Origin: Candidatus Aminicenantes bacterium UBA4085
GTDB lineage: Bacteria; Acidobacteriota; Aminicenantia; Aminicenantales; UBA4085
NCBI GenBank assembly: GCA_002383325.1
Contig: DFYJ01000133.1
Span: 1 to 18,692, forward strand
Direction of reading: 5' to 3'
Length of the DNA stretch: 18,692 nucleotides
The notes under the pieces: model-generated
What the model was told of the DNA's origin: nothing
Seen by the model: only the letters and a program-made list of their open reading frames with translations
The model's database searches: none
Part shown: piece after piece, positions 1 to 8,342 of the stretch
Layout: each line of letters starts with the position of its first letter
Numbering within the stretch: the first letter of the stretch is position 1
Program-made: the position numbers and the translations under genes

Positions 1-1728
1 GTGCTGGCCGCCCAGTTCGGCTACCTGCCCGGCATGCTCTGGATCCTCGTCGGCGCCACCCTCGGCGGCGGCGTGCACGACGCGGTCATCCTGTTCGCCT
101 CGATGCGCCGCTGCGGCAAGTCCCTCGGCCAGATGCTCAAGGAGGAGGTCAACCCGGTCGTCGGCGTCGTCGCCCTCGTCAGCCTGCTCGCGATCTTGAC
201 GATCCTGCTCGCCGTGCTCGGGCTCGTGGTCGTCAAGGCACTGGCGGAAAGCCCCTGGGGGCTCTTCACGATCGCGATGACCATCCCCCTCGCCCTGACG
301 ATGGGCCTGGCGCACACGGTCGGGAAGGTCGGCGTGCGGAACGTGACGATCGTCGGCGTGACGGCGCTCCTCGCCAGCGTCTGGGGCGGCAGCCAGCTCG
401 GCGCGTGGGGCCTGACGCCGTGGTTCGACCGGAGCGCCGAGTGGATCGCGTGGGCGATCATCGTCTACGGCTTTGCGGCCTCGGTGCTGCCGGTGTGGCT
501 GCTGCTCGCGCCCCGGGACTACCTGAGCACGTACATGAAGCTCGGAACCGTGGCGCTCCTCGCGGCCGCGGTCGTCATCGTCGCGCCGCCGCTGCACATG
601 CCGGCGCTGACGCGCTACATCGACGGCACGGGGCCGGTGTTCGCGGGGCCGGTGTTTCCGTTCGTGTTCATCACCATCGCGTGCGGCGCCGTGTCCGGGT
701 TCCACTCGCTCATCTCGTCCGGCACGACGCCCAAGATGGCGTCGCGCGAGTCGGTCATCCGCAGCGTCGGCTACGGCGCGATGATCACCGAGATGCTGGT
801 GGCCATCATGGCGCTCGTGGCCGCCTCGGCGCTGCAGCCGGGGCAGTACTTCGCCGTGAACGCCGGCATCAACAAGACGCAGGCGCCGGCGGCCGTCGTC
901 GAGACGATCACCGCCGCGGGATTCCCGGTGACGGTGGCCGAGATGGATCAGATGGCCGCCGACGTCGGCGAGAAGACCATGTTCGGGAGGACCGGCGGCG
1001 CGCCGACCTTCGCCCTCGGCATGGCGCGCATGTTCGCGAAAGCCTTCGGCGAGGGCTGGATGGCGCTCTGGTACCACTTCGCCATCATGTTCGAGGCCCT
1101 CTTCATCCTGACGACGATCGACGCCGGCACGAGGGTGGGCCGGTTCATCCTGCAGGACTTCCTGGGCCAGATGTGGAAGCCCCTCGGGGACACGCGGTCG
1201 TGGCCCGCGAACATGCTGGCCAGCGGACTGATCGTGGCGGCGTGGGGGTACTTCCTGTACCAGGGTGTCATCGATCCCATGGGCGGGATCAACACGCTGT
1301 GGCCGCTCTTCGGCATCGCGAACCAGCTGCTCGCGGTGATCGCATTCGCCCTCGGCACGACGGTGCTCATCAAGATGGGCAAGACGCGGTACGCGTGGGT
1401 GACGGCGGTGCCGCTCGCGTTCCTGATGGCCGTCACGTTCTCGGCAGGGCTCATCAAGATCTTCTCGCCCGACCCGGCGCTCGGCTTCCTCGCCGGCGCA
1501 CGGAACTTCGCCGCGATGGCGGCGGCCGGCGGCACGCCGGACCAGGTAGCGTTGTGGCAGAAGACGGTGGCGATGAACCAGCTCGACGCGGCCGTCGCGG
1601 CGCTGTTCCTGGCGTTCGTGGCGGTCATCGTCGCGGGGTGCGCGCGGGACTGGTACCTGATGCTGTCGGGGCGGAAGGCCGTCGAACTGCGCGAGTGCCC
1701 GTACGTCCCGATGCCCGATCGGGCGTAG
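1..1728 (+). CDS. cstA: Carbon starvation protein CstA family transporter, 5'-truncated
   Basis: This is a polytopic inner-membrane protein of the CstA/BtsT family, whose characterised members take up peptides or pyruvate during carbon limitation. The frame is open from the first base. The opening residues (LAAQFGYLPGMLW, then GGGVHDAVILFASMRR and KSLGQMLKEEV) match the interior of E. coli CstA roughly 100 or more residues from its start, so the leading GTG is an internal valine codon and the true start lies left of the window. About 575 residues remain of a protein usually near 600-700. Many hydrophobic segments are visible (for example around residues 50-75, 90-130, 150-200, 215-240, 255-275 and 430-490), and the motif around TTIDAGTRVGRF (residues 370-381) is typical of the family's C-terminal half. 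It ends TAG, convergent with the S9 peptidase. By eye it uses more GCG and TCG codons than the genes to its right. The substrate is not determined. Confidence 0.9.
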   Translation: MLAAQFGYLPGMLWILVGATLGGGVHDAVILFASMRRCGKSLGQMLKEEVNPVVGVVALVSLLAILTILLAVLGLVVVKALAESPWGLFTIAMTIPLALTMGLAHTVGKVGVRNVTIVGVTALLASVWGGSQLGAWGLTPWFDRSAEWIAWAIIVYGFAASVLPVWLLLAPRDYLSTYMKLGTVALLAAAVVIVAPPLHMPALTRYIDGTGPVFAGPVFPFVFITIACGAVSGFHSLISSGTTPKMASRESVIRSVGYGAMITEMLVAIMALVAASALQPGQYFAVNAGINKTQAPAAVVETITAAGFPVTVAEMDQMAADVGEKTMFGRTGGAPTFALGMARMFAKAFGEGWMALWYHFAIMFEALFILTTIDAGTRVGRFILQDFLGQMWKPLGDTRSWPANMLASGLIVAAWGYFLYQGVIDPMGGINTLWPLFGIANQLLAVIAFALGTTVLIKMGKTRYAWVTAVPLAFLMAVTFSAGLIKIFSPDPALGFLAGARNFAAMAAAGGTPDQVALWQKTVAMNQLDAAVAALFLAFVAVIVAGCARDWYLMLSGRKAVELRECPYVPMPDRA

Positions 1729-1742
1729 AGACCCGGCACCGA

Positions 1743-1766
1743 GGCGATGGCGACACGACCATCGCC
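1743..1766. terminator. Hairpin between convergent genes, possible bidirectional terminator
   Basis: GGCGATGG at 1743-1750 and CCATCGCC at 1759-1766 form a perfect 8-bp stem with an 8-nt loop. It sits in the 54-bp gap between the stop of cstA (1728) and the stop of the S9 peptidase gene (1783), where both transcripts should end. No run of T follows on either strand, so it is not a textbook intrinsic terminator; it may protect 3' ends or work together with Rho. Confidence 0.45.
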
Positions 1767-1782
1767 AGCAGCGGGATTGCGG

Positions 1783-3906
1783 CTACTGCCCGCCCGCGCG
1801 CTTCGGCGGATCGACCACCAGGTTCTGGATGAAGAACTCCATCATCCGCTGCTGGTTCACGCCCGAGTGCCCCGCGTCCGGCCCCACCTGCACCTCGAAG
1901 CTCTTCCCGGCGCGCTGAAGGGCCTGGATGAGCTGCATGGCGTTCGTCGGGTGCACGTTGTTGTCCGCCGTGCCGTAATAGACGAGCAGCCGGCCGTCCA
2001 GCTTGCCGGCGTGCGTCATCGCGCTGCCGGCCTCGTAACCGTCCTTGTTTTCCTGCGGGATCCACATGTAGCGCTCGGTGTAGATCGAGTCGTACTGGTA
2101 CCAGGAAGTGACGGAGGACTGGGCGCAGGCCGCGGTGAAGACGTCGGGGTGGCGCAGCAGGCACATGGCCGAGGCGTAGCCGCCGTAGGAGGTGCCGTAG
2201 ATGCCGACCCGGGTCTTGTCGAAGTAGGGCCGATTGTAGAGCGACTTGACGCCGGCCGCCTGGTCGTCGATCTCCACAACACCCAGCTTCTGGTAGATCG
2301 TGTCCATGGCCTTCTTGCCGCGACCGGAGGAGCCGCGGAAATCGAAGGAGGCGACCAGGAAGCCGTACTCGCAGAGCGGGTTGGGCGCGACGTAGGTCTC
2401 GCGGGCGCCGTTCCAGCCCGGCCCGGCATAGACGCTGACCAGGAGCGGGTACTTCTTGGCGGGATCGAAGTTCGAGGGGAACTGGAGGATGCCGTGAAGG
2501 TCGGTCATCCCGTCGGCGGCTTTGAACGTGATCAACTCGGCCGGCTTGATCCCCAGCTTGTCGTACTTGGATGTGTCGGTCCTGGCCAGCTCGGCCAGAG
2601 CTTTGCCCTTGGCGTCCCGCAAGGTCATGACCGAGGGCTTGTCGTGGGTCTGGGCGGTATCGACGAAGTACTTGCCGTCGGGCGACAGGGAGACCGCGTG
2701 GTTCAGCGCCGGATCGGTCAACCGGACATCTTTCTTGCCGTCCAGGCCGACCTTGTGGAATTGCATCATCATATGGTTGGCGCCGTCGCGGGCCATGTAG
2801 TAGAGCTGGCCGGTCTTCTCGTCGACCTTGACGATCTGGGCGATCTCGAACGGGTGGTTGGTCACAGTCGCCAGCAGCTTGCCGGAGATGTCGTAGAGAT
2901 AGAAGTTGCGGTAGCCGCTGCGCTCCGAGACCCACAGGAAGCGCTTGTTGTCCTTGAGCCAGGTCATGGCCGGGCTGTTCTCGACCCAGCCGGTGGGCCA
3001 TTCCTCGCGCAGGATGACGCGGACCTTGCCTGTGGCGGGGTCGGCGGCGCAGAGCTCGAGGATGTTTTGGCGGCGGTTGGTCCGGGTGAAGAGAAGCGCG
3101 CCGCCGGCCGGTGCCCACTGGACCCGGTAGACGTAGTGGCCGACGACGGCGTCCTCGAAGGGCTTGCCGTCGCGGACGTCGACTTTGGTCGTGGTCTTGG
3201 CGTTGACGTCGTAGACGTACAGCTCGGCCACGGGGTTGGGCTGGCCGGCCTTGGGATAGGCTTCGATGTCGGGCTTGCTGTAGAGCTTGGTCTGATCCAT
3301 TTGCAGGACGTAGTCGGGGACCTTGCTCTCATCGAAGCGGTAGTAGGCGATCTTGCTCGAATCGGGCGACCACCACATGGCCGTGACCTGGTTGAGCTCC
3401 TCGCCGTAGACCCAGCTGGCCGAGGCGTACTTGACGCGGGTCTTCTCGTTGCCCTCGGTGGTCAAGGCCACGGCGTTCTTGCCTTCGCCGTCGGCCAGCC
3501 AGAGGTTGCGGTCTTTAGAGAGGGCCTTCCACTTCTTGTCGGGAGAGACGGCCTCGGTGAACTGGCGGCCTCGCTCGGGCCCGCCGGCGGGACGGCCCAT
3601 GATGCCGCCGGGCTGGGGAGCCTGGCCGGTGAACTCGGTCGCCTTCTTGGCGGCCAGATCATAGGTCCAGGTCTTGCCGTCCTTGGGGAAGGTGAACGAC
3701 TTGCCGTCCTCGGCCCAGCGGATGCCGCCGCCCAGGCCCGTCATGCCGGGACGCCCTCCGCCACCGGGCTGGCCGCCCTGCAGCTCCTTGAGCATCTTAG
3801 CGTAGTGCTCATAGCCGGGATAAGTCTTCAGCCGGTCCTGCGCGCCCAGGAACCCGGCCAAAACGGCCAGGGCCAGGAACAGGACGAGTGCGCTGCGCTT
3901 CTTCAT
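1783..3906 (-). CDS. Exported DPP-IV-type S9 prolyl dipeptidyl peptidase
   Basis: This is a 707-residue serine exopeptidase of family S9B, expected to cleave Xaa-Pro or Xaa-Ala dipeptides from peptide N-termini outside the cytoplasm. A Sec-type signal peptide is clear (KKR followed by a hydrophobic stretch and FLGAQ, about residues 1-22). The region up to about 450 has beta-propeller-like strands. It carries the double-Glu signature that binds the substrate amino terminus (WVYGEELN, E169-E170) and the RFDESKVP segment at 190-197. The C-terminal alpha/beta hydrolase domain has the nucleophile in GTSYGGY (S573), D648 in GTADNN, H680 in DAGHSG, and the oxyanion tyrosine Y493 in VYAGPG. All key residues are present and the length suits the family. 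The ATG is preceded by GGAGGA (minus strand, 3910-3915) at close spacing. It lies 59 bp downstream of the epimerase gene on the same strand, so cotranscription is likely. A glycine- and proline-rich stretch (about residues 43-61) follows the signal peptide. Confidence 0.93.
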   Translation of the reverse strand: MKKRSALVLFLALAVLAGFLGAQDRLKTYPGYEHYAKMLKELQGGQPGGGGRPGMTGLGGGIRWAEDGKSFTFPKDGKTWTYDLAAKKATEFTGQAPQPGGIMGRPAGGPERGRQFTEAVSPDKKWKALSKDRNLWLADGEGKNAVALTTEGNEKTRVKYASASWVYGEELNQVTAMWWSPDSSKIAYYRFDESKVPDYVLQMDQTKLYSKPDIEAYPKAGQPNPVAELYVYDVNAKTTTKVDVRDGKPFEDAVVGHYVYRVQWAPAGGALLFTRTNRRQNILELCAADPATGKVRVILREEWPTGWVENSPAMTWLKDNKRFLWVSERSGYRNFYLYDISGKLLATVTNHPFEIAQIVKVDEKTGQLYYMARDGANHMMMQFHKVGLDGKKDVRLTDPALNHAVSLSPDGKYFVDTAQTHDKPSVMTLRDAKGKALAELARTDTSKYDKLGIKPAELITFKAADGMTDLHGILQFPSNFDPAKKYPLLVSVYAGPGWNGARETYVAPNPLCEYGFLVASFDFRGSSGRGKKAMDTIYQKLGVVEIDDQAAGVKSLYNRPYFDKTRVGIYGTSYGGYASAMCLLRHPDVFTAACAQSSVTSWYQYDSIYTERYMWIPQENKDGYEAGSAMTHAGKLDGRLLVYYGTADNNVHPTNAMQLIQALQRAGKSFEVQVGPDAGHSGVNQQRMMEFFIQNLVVDPPKRAGGQ

Positions 3907-3965
3907 GTGTCCTCCGATCCTTTTTTCGATTTAAGCGGACATTCGGGGGGAAGAGGTCCCCTCGC

Positions 3966-5120
3966 TTATATCACCGAGAATTTGAAGACCGTCCGGGTCC
4001 GGAACGTCTCGCCGGGCCGCACGATGGTCGAGGGGAAGGCCGGCTGGTTGGGCGAATCGGGAAAGTGCTGGGTCTCCAGGCAGAAGCCCCAGTGCTTTCC
4101 GTAAGCCTGACCGCCCTTGCCGGCGATGGTCCCGTCCAGGAAGTTGCCGGAGTAGAACTGGATGCCGGGCTGGTCGGTGGAGACTTCCATAACCCGTCCG
4201 CTTTCGGGATCGTAGACGCGGGCGGCCAGGGCCATCGCCCCGCCCCCGGCATTCAGGACGTAGTTGTGGTCGTAGCCGCCGGCGACCTGGGCGATGCGGG
4301 AGCCGACGGCGGTCAGCGTCGTGAAGTCCATGGGCGTCCCGGCGACCGGGTCAAGCTTGCCGGTCGGGATGAGCCCGGCGTCGACCGGCGTGTAGCGGTC
4401 CGCCGTCAGGGTCAGCTCGTGGGCCAGGATGTCGCGCGTCCCGGCGGCAAAGTTGAAATAGCTGTGGTGGGTCAGGTTGACGGGGGTGGCCTTGTCGGTC
4501 GCGGCCTCGTAGTCCAGGCGCAGCTCGTCGTCGTTGGTCAGCAAGTAGACGAGCGTCACGGTCAGGTTCCCCGGGTATCCTTCCTCGCCGTCCTTACTGA
4601 CATAGCCCATCTTAAGGCCGACGGCGCCGGCTTCCTCGAACGGCTCGGCCGTCCAGACGACCTTGTCGAAGCCCTTGATCCCGCCGTGCAGGTGGTTGGC
4701 CCCGTCATTGGTCGCCAAGGTATAGGTCTTGCCGTCGAGGGTGAACCTGCCCTTGGCGATTCGGTTGCCGTAGCGGCCGACGATGGACCCGAAGTAGGGG
4801 GTCGTCTTGAGGTAGCCCGCCAACGAGTCGTAACCCAGGACGCAATCGGCGAAGGCCCCCATCCGGTCGGGCAGATCGAGCGAAACGAGAATGGCCCCAT
4901 AGGTCATGATCCGGGCCTTGATCCCGTTCGCGTTGGCCAGGGTGTAGACATCAACCGCCGTGCCGTCCGGGAGATTCCCGAACGCGGCCTTCTGGATGCT
5001 CATGATCGGTTGTCCTTTCGCCGCCTCGGGGACCGGGGCGGGGTTTTCGGCCTTGCGGCAGGCGGCCGCGGCGCCGAACAGCAACAGGGCGGCCAGGGCG
5101 AAGGAAGCGGCTCTCTTCAT
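3966..5120 (-). CDS. galM: Lipoprotein aldose 1-epimerase (mutarotase, GalM family)
   Basis: The product interconverts alpha and beta anomers of aldoses such as galactose or glucose. I choose the ATG at 5120 because AGGAGG lies six bases upstream and the product then opens with a clean lipoprotein signal (MKRAASF..., ending GAAAAC, lipidated C21). A longer frame from 5153 lacks this support. In the 384-residue protein the family landmarks are intact: NHLHGG (residues 142-147, H145), NLTHHSYFNF (H219, probable acid), GGYDHNYVL (D284), QPGIQFYSGNF (318-327) and LETQHFPDSPN (E349, probable base). The mature length is usual for GalM. Lipidation implies action in the periplasm or at the outer membrane, unlike the cytosolic E. 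coli enzyme. That fits the neighbouring exported alpha-galactosidase (inference). It appears to be the first gene of a two-gene unit with the S9 peptidase. The exact sugar preference cannot be read from sequence. Confidence 0.93.
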   Translation of the reverse strand: MKRAASFALAALLLFGAAAACRKAENPAPVPEAAKGQPIMSIQKAAFGNLPDGTAVDVYTLANANGIKARIMTYGAILVSLDLPDRMGAFADCVLGYDSLAGYLKTTPYFGSIVGRYGNRIAKGRFTLDGKTYTLATNDGANHLHGGIKGFDKVVWTAEPFEEAGAVGLKMGYVSKDGEEGYPGNLTVTLVYLLTNDDELRLDYEAATDKATPVNLTHHSYFNFAAGTRDILAHELTLTADRYTPVDAGLIPTGKLDPVAGTPMDFTTLTAVGSRIAQVAGGYDHNYVLNAGGGAMALAARVYDPESGRVMEVSTDQPGIQFYSGNFLDGTIAGKGGQAYGKHWGFCLETQHFPDSPNQPAFPSTIVRPGETFRTRTVFKFSVI

Positions 5121-5172
5121 GCGAATCCTCCTGCGCGGAAGAACAGAATCCATTCAGAGACCGAGAAGGGAA

Positions 5173-5201
5173 TAGATATCAGAATCCAGGGGGAAAGACA
5201 A
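5173..5201 (-). promoter_or_regulatory. Candidate sigma70-type promoter for galM and the S9 peptidase
   Basis: On the minus strand TTGTCT (5201-5196) is followed after 17 bp by TATCTA (5178-5173) with a TGA just upstream of the -10 box, an extended -10 arrangement. The predicted start lies about 45 bp before the galM ATG. The match is moderate and is made by eye. Confidence 0.35.
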
Positions 5202-5240
5202 ATCGGGGCGCCGCATGGAACCCGGGCGGCTGGGATTCCG

Positions 5241-5246
5241 TATAAA
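5241..5246 (+). promoter_or_regulatory. Candidate -10 box for the small secreted protein gene
   Basis: TATAAA stands out in an otherwise GC-rich stretch, about 37 bp before the chosen ATG at 5284 and before AGGAGG at 5270-5275. I find no convincing -35 hexamer at 16-18 bp upstream. Confidence 0.3.
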
Positions 5247-5283
5247 CAGAACGGAGGGGCTTTCCCTCCAGGAGGATGCCAAG

Positions 5284-5697
5284 ATGAACAAGAATCGGCT
5301 CGCCCTAGGGATCTGCATGGCCCTGGTCTGCGCGTCCGCCGCCTTCGCCCAGGTCCCGGCCCAGCAGGCCGCCGGGCAAAAGCCGGCCCAGGCCTGGCCC
5401 CAGGACATGAAGAAGCTCTTCCAGGAGATTGCCGGCGATTACGTCTTCGAGATGGGCGGGAACTCCCAGACCATCCAATTCCTCGAGCGGGACGGGGCCC
5501 TCTTCGGCGCTCCCTACGGCGAAACCGAGGAAGCGGTCGTGCCGGTCAAGGACAAGCCCTTCCATTTCGAAGTCACCGTCCAGAGCAACGGCAACTTCTT
5601 CCAGCTGGAGTTCGTCCGCGACGACAAGGGCGTCTTCACTAAGTGCCTCCTGATCGCCGAGGGCATGACGCTCGAGGGCCTCAAGCAGATCAAGTAA
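5284..5697 (+). CDS. Small secreted beta-rich protein of unknown function
   Basis: This gene encodes 137 residues. The start at 5284 is chosen because AGGAGG (5270-5275) sits eight bases upstream and the product then begins with a good signal peptide (MNKNRLALGICMALVCASAAFAQ). An upstream in-frame ATG at 5215 lacks both. The mature part starts with an Ala/Gln/Pro-rich linker, then DMKKLFQEIAGDYVFEM and alternating hydrophobic strands (TIQFLERDGALFG, FHFEVTVQSNGNFFQLEF, TKCLLIAEGMTLEGLK). The pattern resembles the small beta-barrel or lipocalin-like modules that are appended to the C-terminus of some Acidobacteria-type hydrolases (DUF3471-like), here as a free-standing protein. That similarity is from memory of the pattern and is tentative. 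No catalytic motif is visible. It is divergent from galM and convergent with the oxidoreductase gene, with only 15 bp between stops. Confidence 0.8.
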   Translation: MNKNRLALGICMALVCASAAFAQVPAQQAAGQKPAQAWPQDMKKLFQEIAGDYVFEMGGNSQTIQFLERDGALFGAPYGETEEAVVPVKDKPFHFEVTVQSNGNFFQLEFVRDDKGVFTKCLLIAEGMTLEGLKQIK

Positions 5698-5712
5698 GCG
5701 AAGCTCGCGGCT

Positions 5713-6921
5713 TCAGTCGTCTTCGATCGTCTGGCTCAAGGCCCCGGTCGCAGGGTCTTTGGTGATGCGCTTGGTCTTTCCGTCCGGCATCTTCTCAACC
5801 TTGATCAGGATCGGTCCGCCGGGCGATTCCGCCTTCGCGTCGAGAATCGGCCCCCCGGCGGCCTCCCCCGCCCACCGCTCCAGCTTGACCGGCTGCCAGG
5901 CCTTGGCCGCGGCCGAGGCGTAGCAGGCGTCGATGATGGCGTTCACAACGTAGCCGTCCAGGAAGGTCTCGCGCGGCGCCCGGCCTTCGTCCAAAGCGTC
6001 GAGCATGTCGCGGAACATATGGACGTAGCCCAGGGCGTGGACTTCGTCTCCGACCGGGAAGAGCCACCCCCGGTCTCCCTCGGCCTTTTCGGCCACATAG
6101 CCGCCCTGCCCGACCGCGGTGAACATCTCGAAACCGGTCCGCAGGAAGTGGTCCAGCCGGATGGTGCCCTCGGTCCCGGCCACCTCGTCGCGCAGGTCCA
6201 TGCCGCCGCGAAAGGTCCAGTTGACCTCCACTTGGCCCAGCGCCCCGCCTTCGAAGCGGATCAGGGCCAGGCTGGAGTCTTCGGCGTCGATGGGATGAAC
6301 CATCGTGTCGGCCGTGGCCAGAACCTCAACCGGCCGCAGGCCCTTGCCGGCGAAGCTGCGGATGATCTCGATGCAGTGGCAGCCCATGTCGACGAGCGCC
6401 CCGCCGCCGGCGATGGCCTTGTCCCAGAACCAGGCGCTGTGCGGGCCGGGATGAGTCTCGCGCGAGCGGACCCACAGGATGCGGCCGAGGGCGCCGGCCC
6501 GCACGGCCGCCAAGGCCTTGAGGGTCTTGGGCGTGTAAACCAGGTCCTCCAGGTAGCCGGCGAAGACGCCGGCCCTCTCCACGGCCTCCAGCATCTCCAT
6601 GGCCTCGGCCGCGGTCCGGCCGAGCGGCTTGGTGCAGAGGACGGGCTTGCCCGCCCGGGCGGCCAGAAGGACGGCTTCCTTGTGCAGGTTGTTGGGCACG
6701 CCGACGATGACGACATCCGTCGCCGGATCCTCGACGGCCGCCTTCATGTCGGCCGTGAAGCGCGGGATGTCCCACTTGCGGGCGAAGGCCCGGGCCTCCT
6801 CCTCGGTCTGGGCGCAGACCGTCCCGATCCGGTCGCGGCCGCGGCCGCCGTGCAGGGTCATGGTGTAGAAGCCGCCGATCAGGCCGGCTCCCAGCAGGGT
6901 CGCGTGATGGGCTTTGTTCAT
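5713..6921 (-). CDS. Gfo/Idh/MocA family NAD(P)-dependent oxidoreductase
   Basis: This is a 402-residue cytosolic dehydrogenase of the family that oxidises or reduces sugars, sugar acids and inositols. The N-terminal Rossmann fold shows GAGLIGGFY (residues 11-19) and [13 protein letters not shown] (70-82). The usual EKP motif is present as CTKP (C96-T97-K98-P99), retaining the lysine but replacing the glutamate with threonine. The C-terminal domain shows [19 protein letters not shown] (172-190), with D178 and H182 at the expected catalytic positions. There is no signal peptide. A tail after about residue 355, containing two GGPIL segments, goes beyond the usual fold end and is of unknown purpose. 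The gene starts 7 bp after the stop of the M24 peptidase gene, so the two are almost certainly cotranscribed. A modest AGGAT precedes the ATG. The substrate is unknown. Confidence 0.92.
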   Translation of the reverse strand: MNKAHHATLLGAGLIGGFYTMTLHGGRGRDRIGTVCAQTEEEARAFARKWDIPRFTADMKAAVEDPATDVVIVGVPNNLHKEAVLLAARAGKPVLCTKPLGRTAAEAMEMLEAVERAGVFAGYLEDLVYTPKTLKALAAVRAGALGRILWVRSRETHPGPHSAWFWDKAIAGGGALVDMGCHCIEIIRSFAGKGLRPVEVLATADTMVHPIDAEDSSLALIRFEGGALGQVEVNWTFRGGMDLRDEVAGTEGTIRLDHFLRTGFEMFTAVGQGGYVAEKAEGDRGWLFPVGDEVHALGYVHMFRDMLDALDEGRAPRETFLDGYVVNAIIDACYASAAAKAWQPVKLERWAGEAAGGPILDAKAESPGGPILIKVEKMPDGKTKRITKDPATGALSQTIEDD

Positions 6922-6928
6922 GGCGGAT

Positions 6929-8248
6929 TCATCCTAAAGCGCCGCCCGGCCGATTGCAAGCAGGGGCGGCGGCGCGGCGGCAGATGTCATCCCGGGAGGA
7001 AAGCGGCTGCGCGCCCGCGATCACGGCCTCGATCTCGTCCGCCTGGCGAGGCACGATATCCGAGATGATGACGCATCCGGCCCCCGTGATCAGGACATCG
7101 TCCTCGATGCGGATGCCGAGGTTCTCGCCGGGAATGTAGATTCCCGGCTCCACGGTGATCACCATGCCCGGTTCCAGGACGGCGCCGGAGACGGACGGAT
7201 CATGCACATCCAGCCCAAGATGGTGGCTCGTGCCGTGGCGCCAGCCGGAGTAGTTGAAGAAGTCCCCATAGCCCTTTTCCTCGGCATAGGCTTGGGCGGC
7301 GGCATGCACTTCGGACAGCGTGGTGTTCGGCCGGCAGGCGGTGATGGCCCGCCGCTGGCATTCGAGAACCACGTTGTAGACCTCGCGTTGGCGAGCCGTA
7401 AAAACGCCCGACACAGGCAGGGTCCGAGTGATATCGCCGGCATAGCGGGCGAACTCCGCCCCAACATCAACCACCACCACCTCGCCGGCCTCCATGCGCC
7501 TGGTGTTCTCCTCGTAATGGAGAATCAGCGAATTAGGCCCGGAGCCGACGATCGAGGCAAAGCTCGTGCCTGATGCCCCCCAAGCCAGGAATTCGTCCTC
7601 GATCACGCCCTGCAGATCGGATTCGAGAAGGCCCGGGCGCAGGGCCCGCATCCCGGCCAGCACACCGCGCCCGGTGATGTCGGCGGTCTCCTGGAGCAGG
7701 CCGATCTCCTCGTCATCCTTGACCATGCGCAGGGGATAGAGGATGGGGCCTTCGTCATTTCTCCGGACCGAAGGATGGCCCGTGAGAATCTGTTCGATCG
7801 CCATGCAGCTGGGGTAGAGGTAGGCGGGATCGGAGGGGGGCGAATAGGAATACGGAAAGTAGACATCGGGATCCGAGGCCAATCCGGCGCCCAAGAATAC
7901 ATCAATCTGCCGGTAGTCGAACAGGAAGGAGATCCCCGGCGGCGCGATGATGTCCTGCTCCGGGATCAAGCGGACGCGGGACGGGTCGAGGAAGATCCTG
8001 TCGTCCGTCGAATCACTGCTCAGCAGCAGAAAAGCATGGGAAACGGCCAGTCCGGCCAGGTAGTAGAAGTTCTTGTCCAGACCGACCGTCTCCATGGACC
8101 CGGAGTAGAGGATCGCCTGCCCGTGGATCTGGGCCCGTAGTCGGTCGCGCCGGACGGCAAAGATATTCTCATCGAGCGGGGCCGGCCAGAGGCAGACCGC
8201 CAGCGCCGCGGCGGCAAGGATCCGAAAGATGAGGCCTCTTTTTTGCAT
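6929..8248 (-). CDS. Exported M24B Xaa-Pro aminopeptidase (PepP-like)
   Basis: This 439-residue dinuclear metallopeptidase should remove an N-terminal residue that precedes proline. The creatinase-like N-terminal domain covers about residues 25-170 and the pita-bread catalytic domain about 175-412. All five metal ligands of the M24B family are visible: D261 (VVVDVGAEF), D272 (AGDITRT), H342 ([10 protein letters not shown]), E367 (TVEPGIYIP) and E382 (IRIEDDVLI); H349 of the VHD triplet is also kept. A hydrophobic segment at residues 5-22 ([16 protein letters not shown]) reads as a signal peptide or anchor, whereas many PepP enzymes are cytosolic, so extracytoplasmic action is inferred. GGGAGGG lies about six bases before the ATG. 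It is the first gene of a two-gene unit with the oxidoreductase. The last 25 or so residues are Arg/Ala-rich and not part of the fold. Confidence 0.92.
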   Translation of the reverse strand: MQKRGLIFRILAAAALAVCLWPAPLDENIFAVRRDRLRAQIHGQAILYSGSMETVGLDKNFYYLAGLAVSHAFLLLSSDSTDDRIFLDPSRVRLIPEQDIIAPPGISFLFDYRQIDVFLGAGLASDPDVYFPYSYSPPSDPAYLYPSCMAIEQILTGHPSVRRNDEGPILYPLRMVKDDEEIGLLQETADITGRGVLAGMRALRPGLLESDLQGVIEDEFLAWGASGTSFASIVGSGPNSLILHYEENTRRMEAGEVVVVDVGAEFARYAGDITRTLPVSGVFTARQREVYNVVLECQRRAITACRPNTTLSEVHAAAQAYAEEKGYGDFFNYSGWRHGTSHHLGLDVHDPSVSGAVLEPGMVITVEPGIYIPGENLGIRIEDDVLITGAGCVIISDIVPRQADEIEAVIAGAQPLSSRDDICRRAAAPACNRPGGALG

Positions 8249-8275
8249 GGCCGGCCCTCCCGTGAGAGATGCGTC

Positions 8276-8304
8276 ATTATGACTAACGTTTCGAGCCCTC
8301 CCAA
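8276..8304 (-). promoter_or_regulatory. Candidate sigma70-type promoter for the M24 peptidase operon
   Basis: On the minus strand TTGGGA (8304-8299) and CATAAT (8281-8276) are separated by 17 bp, matching 4 of 6 and 5 of 6 consensus bases. The predicted start would be about 20 bp before the ATG at 8248. This is the best promoter-like match in the window, found by eye. Confidence 0.45.
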
Positions 8305-8333
8305 CGCAACGGGGAAGCGAGAGCGGCGCGCTG

Positions 8334-8342
8334 TGGTAGAAT
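8334..8342 (+). promoter_or_regulatory. Candidate extended -10 promoter for the glycosidase gene
   Basis: TGG followed by TAGAAT (8337-8342) forms an extended -10 element. The start of transcription would fall just before GGAGGAGG (8352-8359), giving a leader under 20 nt. No good -35 box is present, as is common for extended -10 promoters. Confidence 0.35.

Noticed and set aside
405..1832. Long plus-strand open frame overlapping cstA
   Set aside because: The translation is dominated by Arg, His, Gly and Ala, as expected for an out-of-frame reading of GC-rich coding DNA, while the overlapping cstA frame has clear family motifs.
1747..4104. 785-codon plus-strand open frame antisense to the S9 peptidase gene
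   Set aside because: It is the mirror frame of a gene with a full catalytic triad and signal peptide. Its own translation is low-complexity Val/Leu/Gly/Asp with no domain signature.
5701..5715. GAAGC/GCTTC 5-bp inverted repeat between the convergent stops as a terminator
   Set aside because: The stem is very short, has no T-run on either side and overlaps the stop codon of the minus-strand gene; chance is a sufficient explanation.
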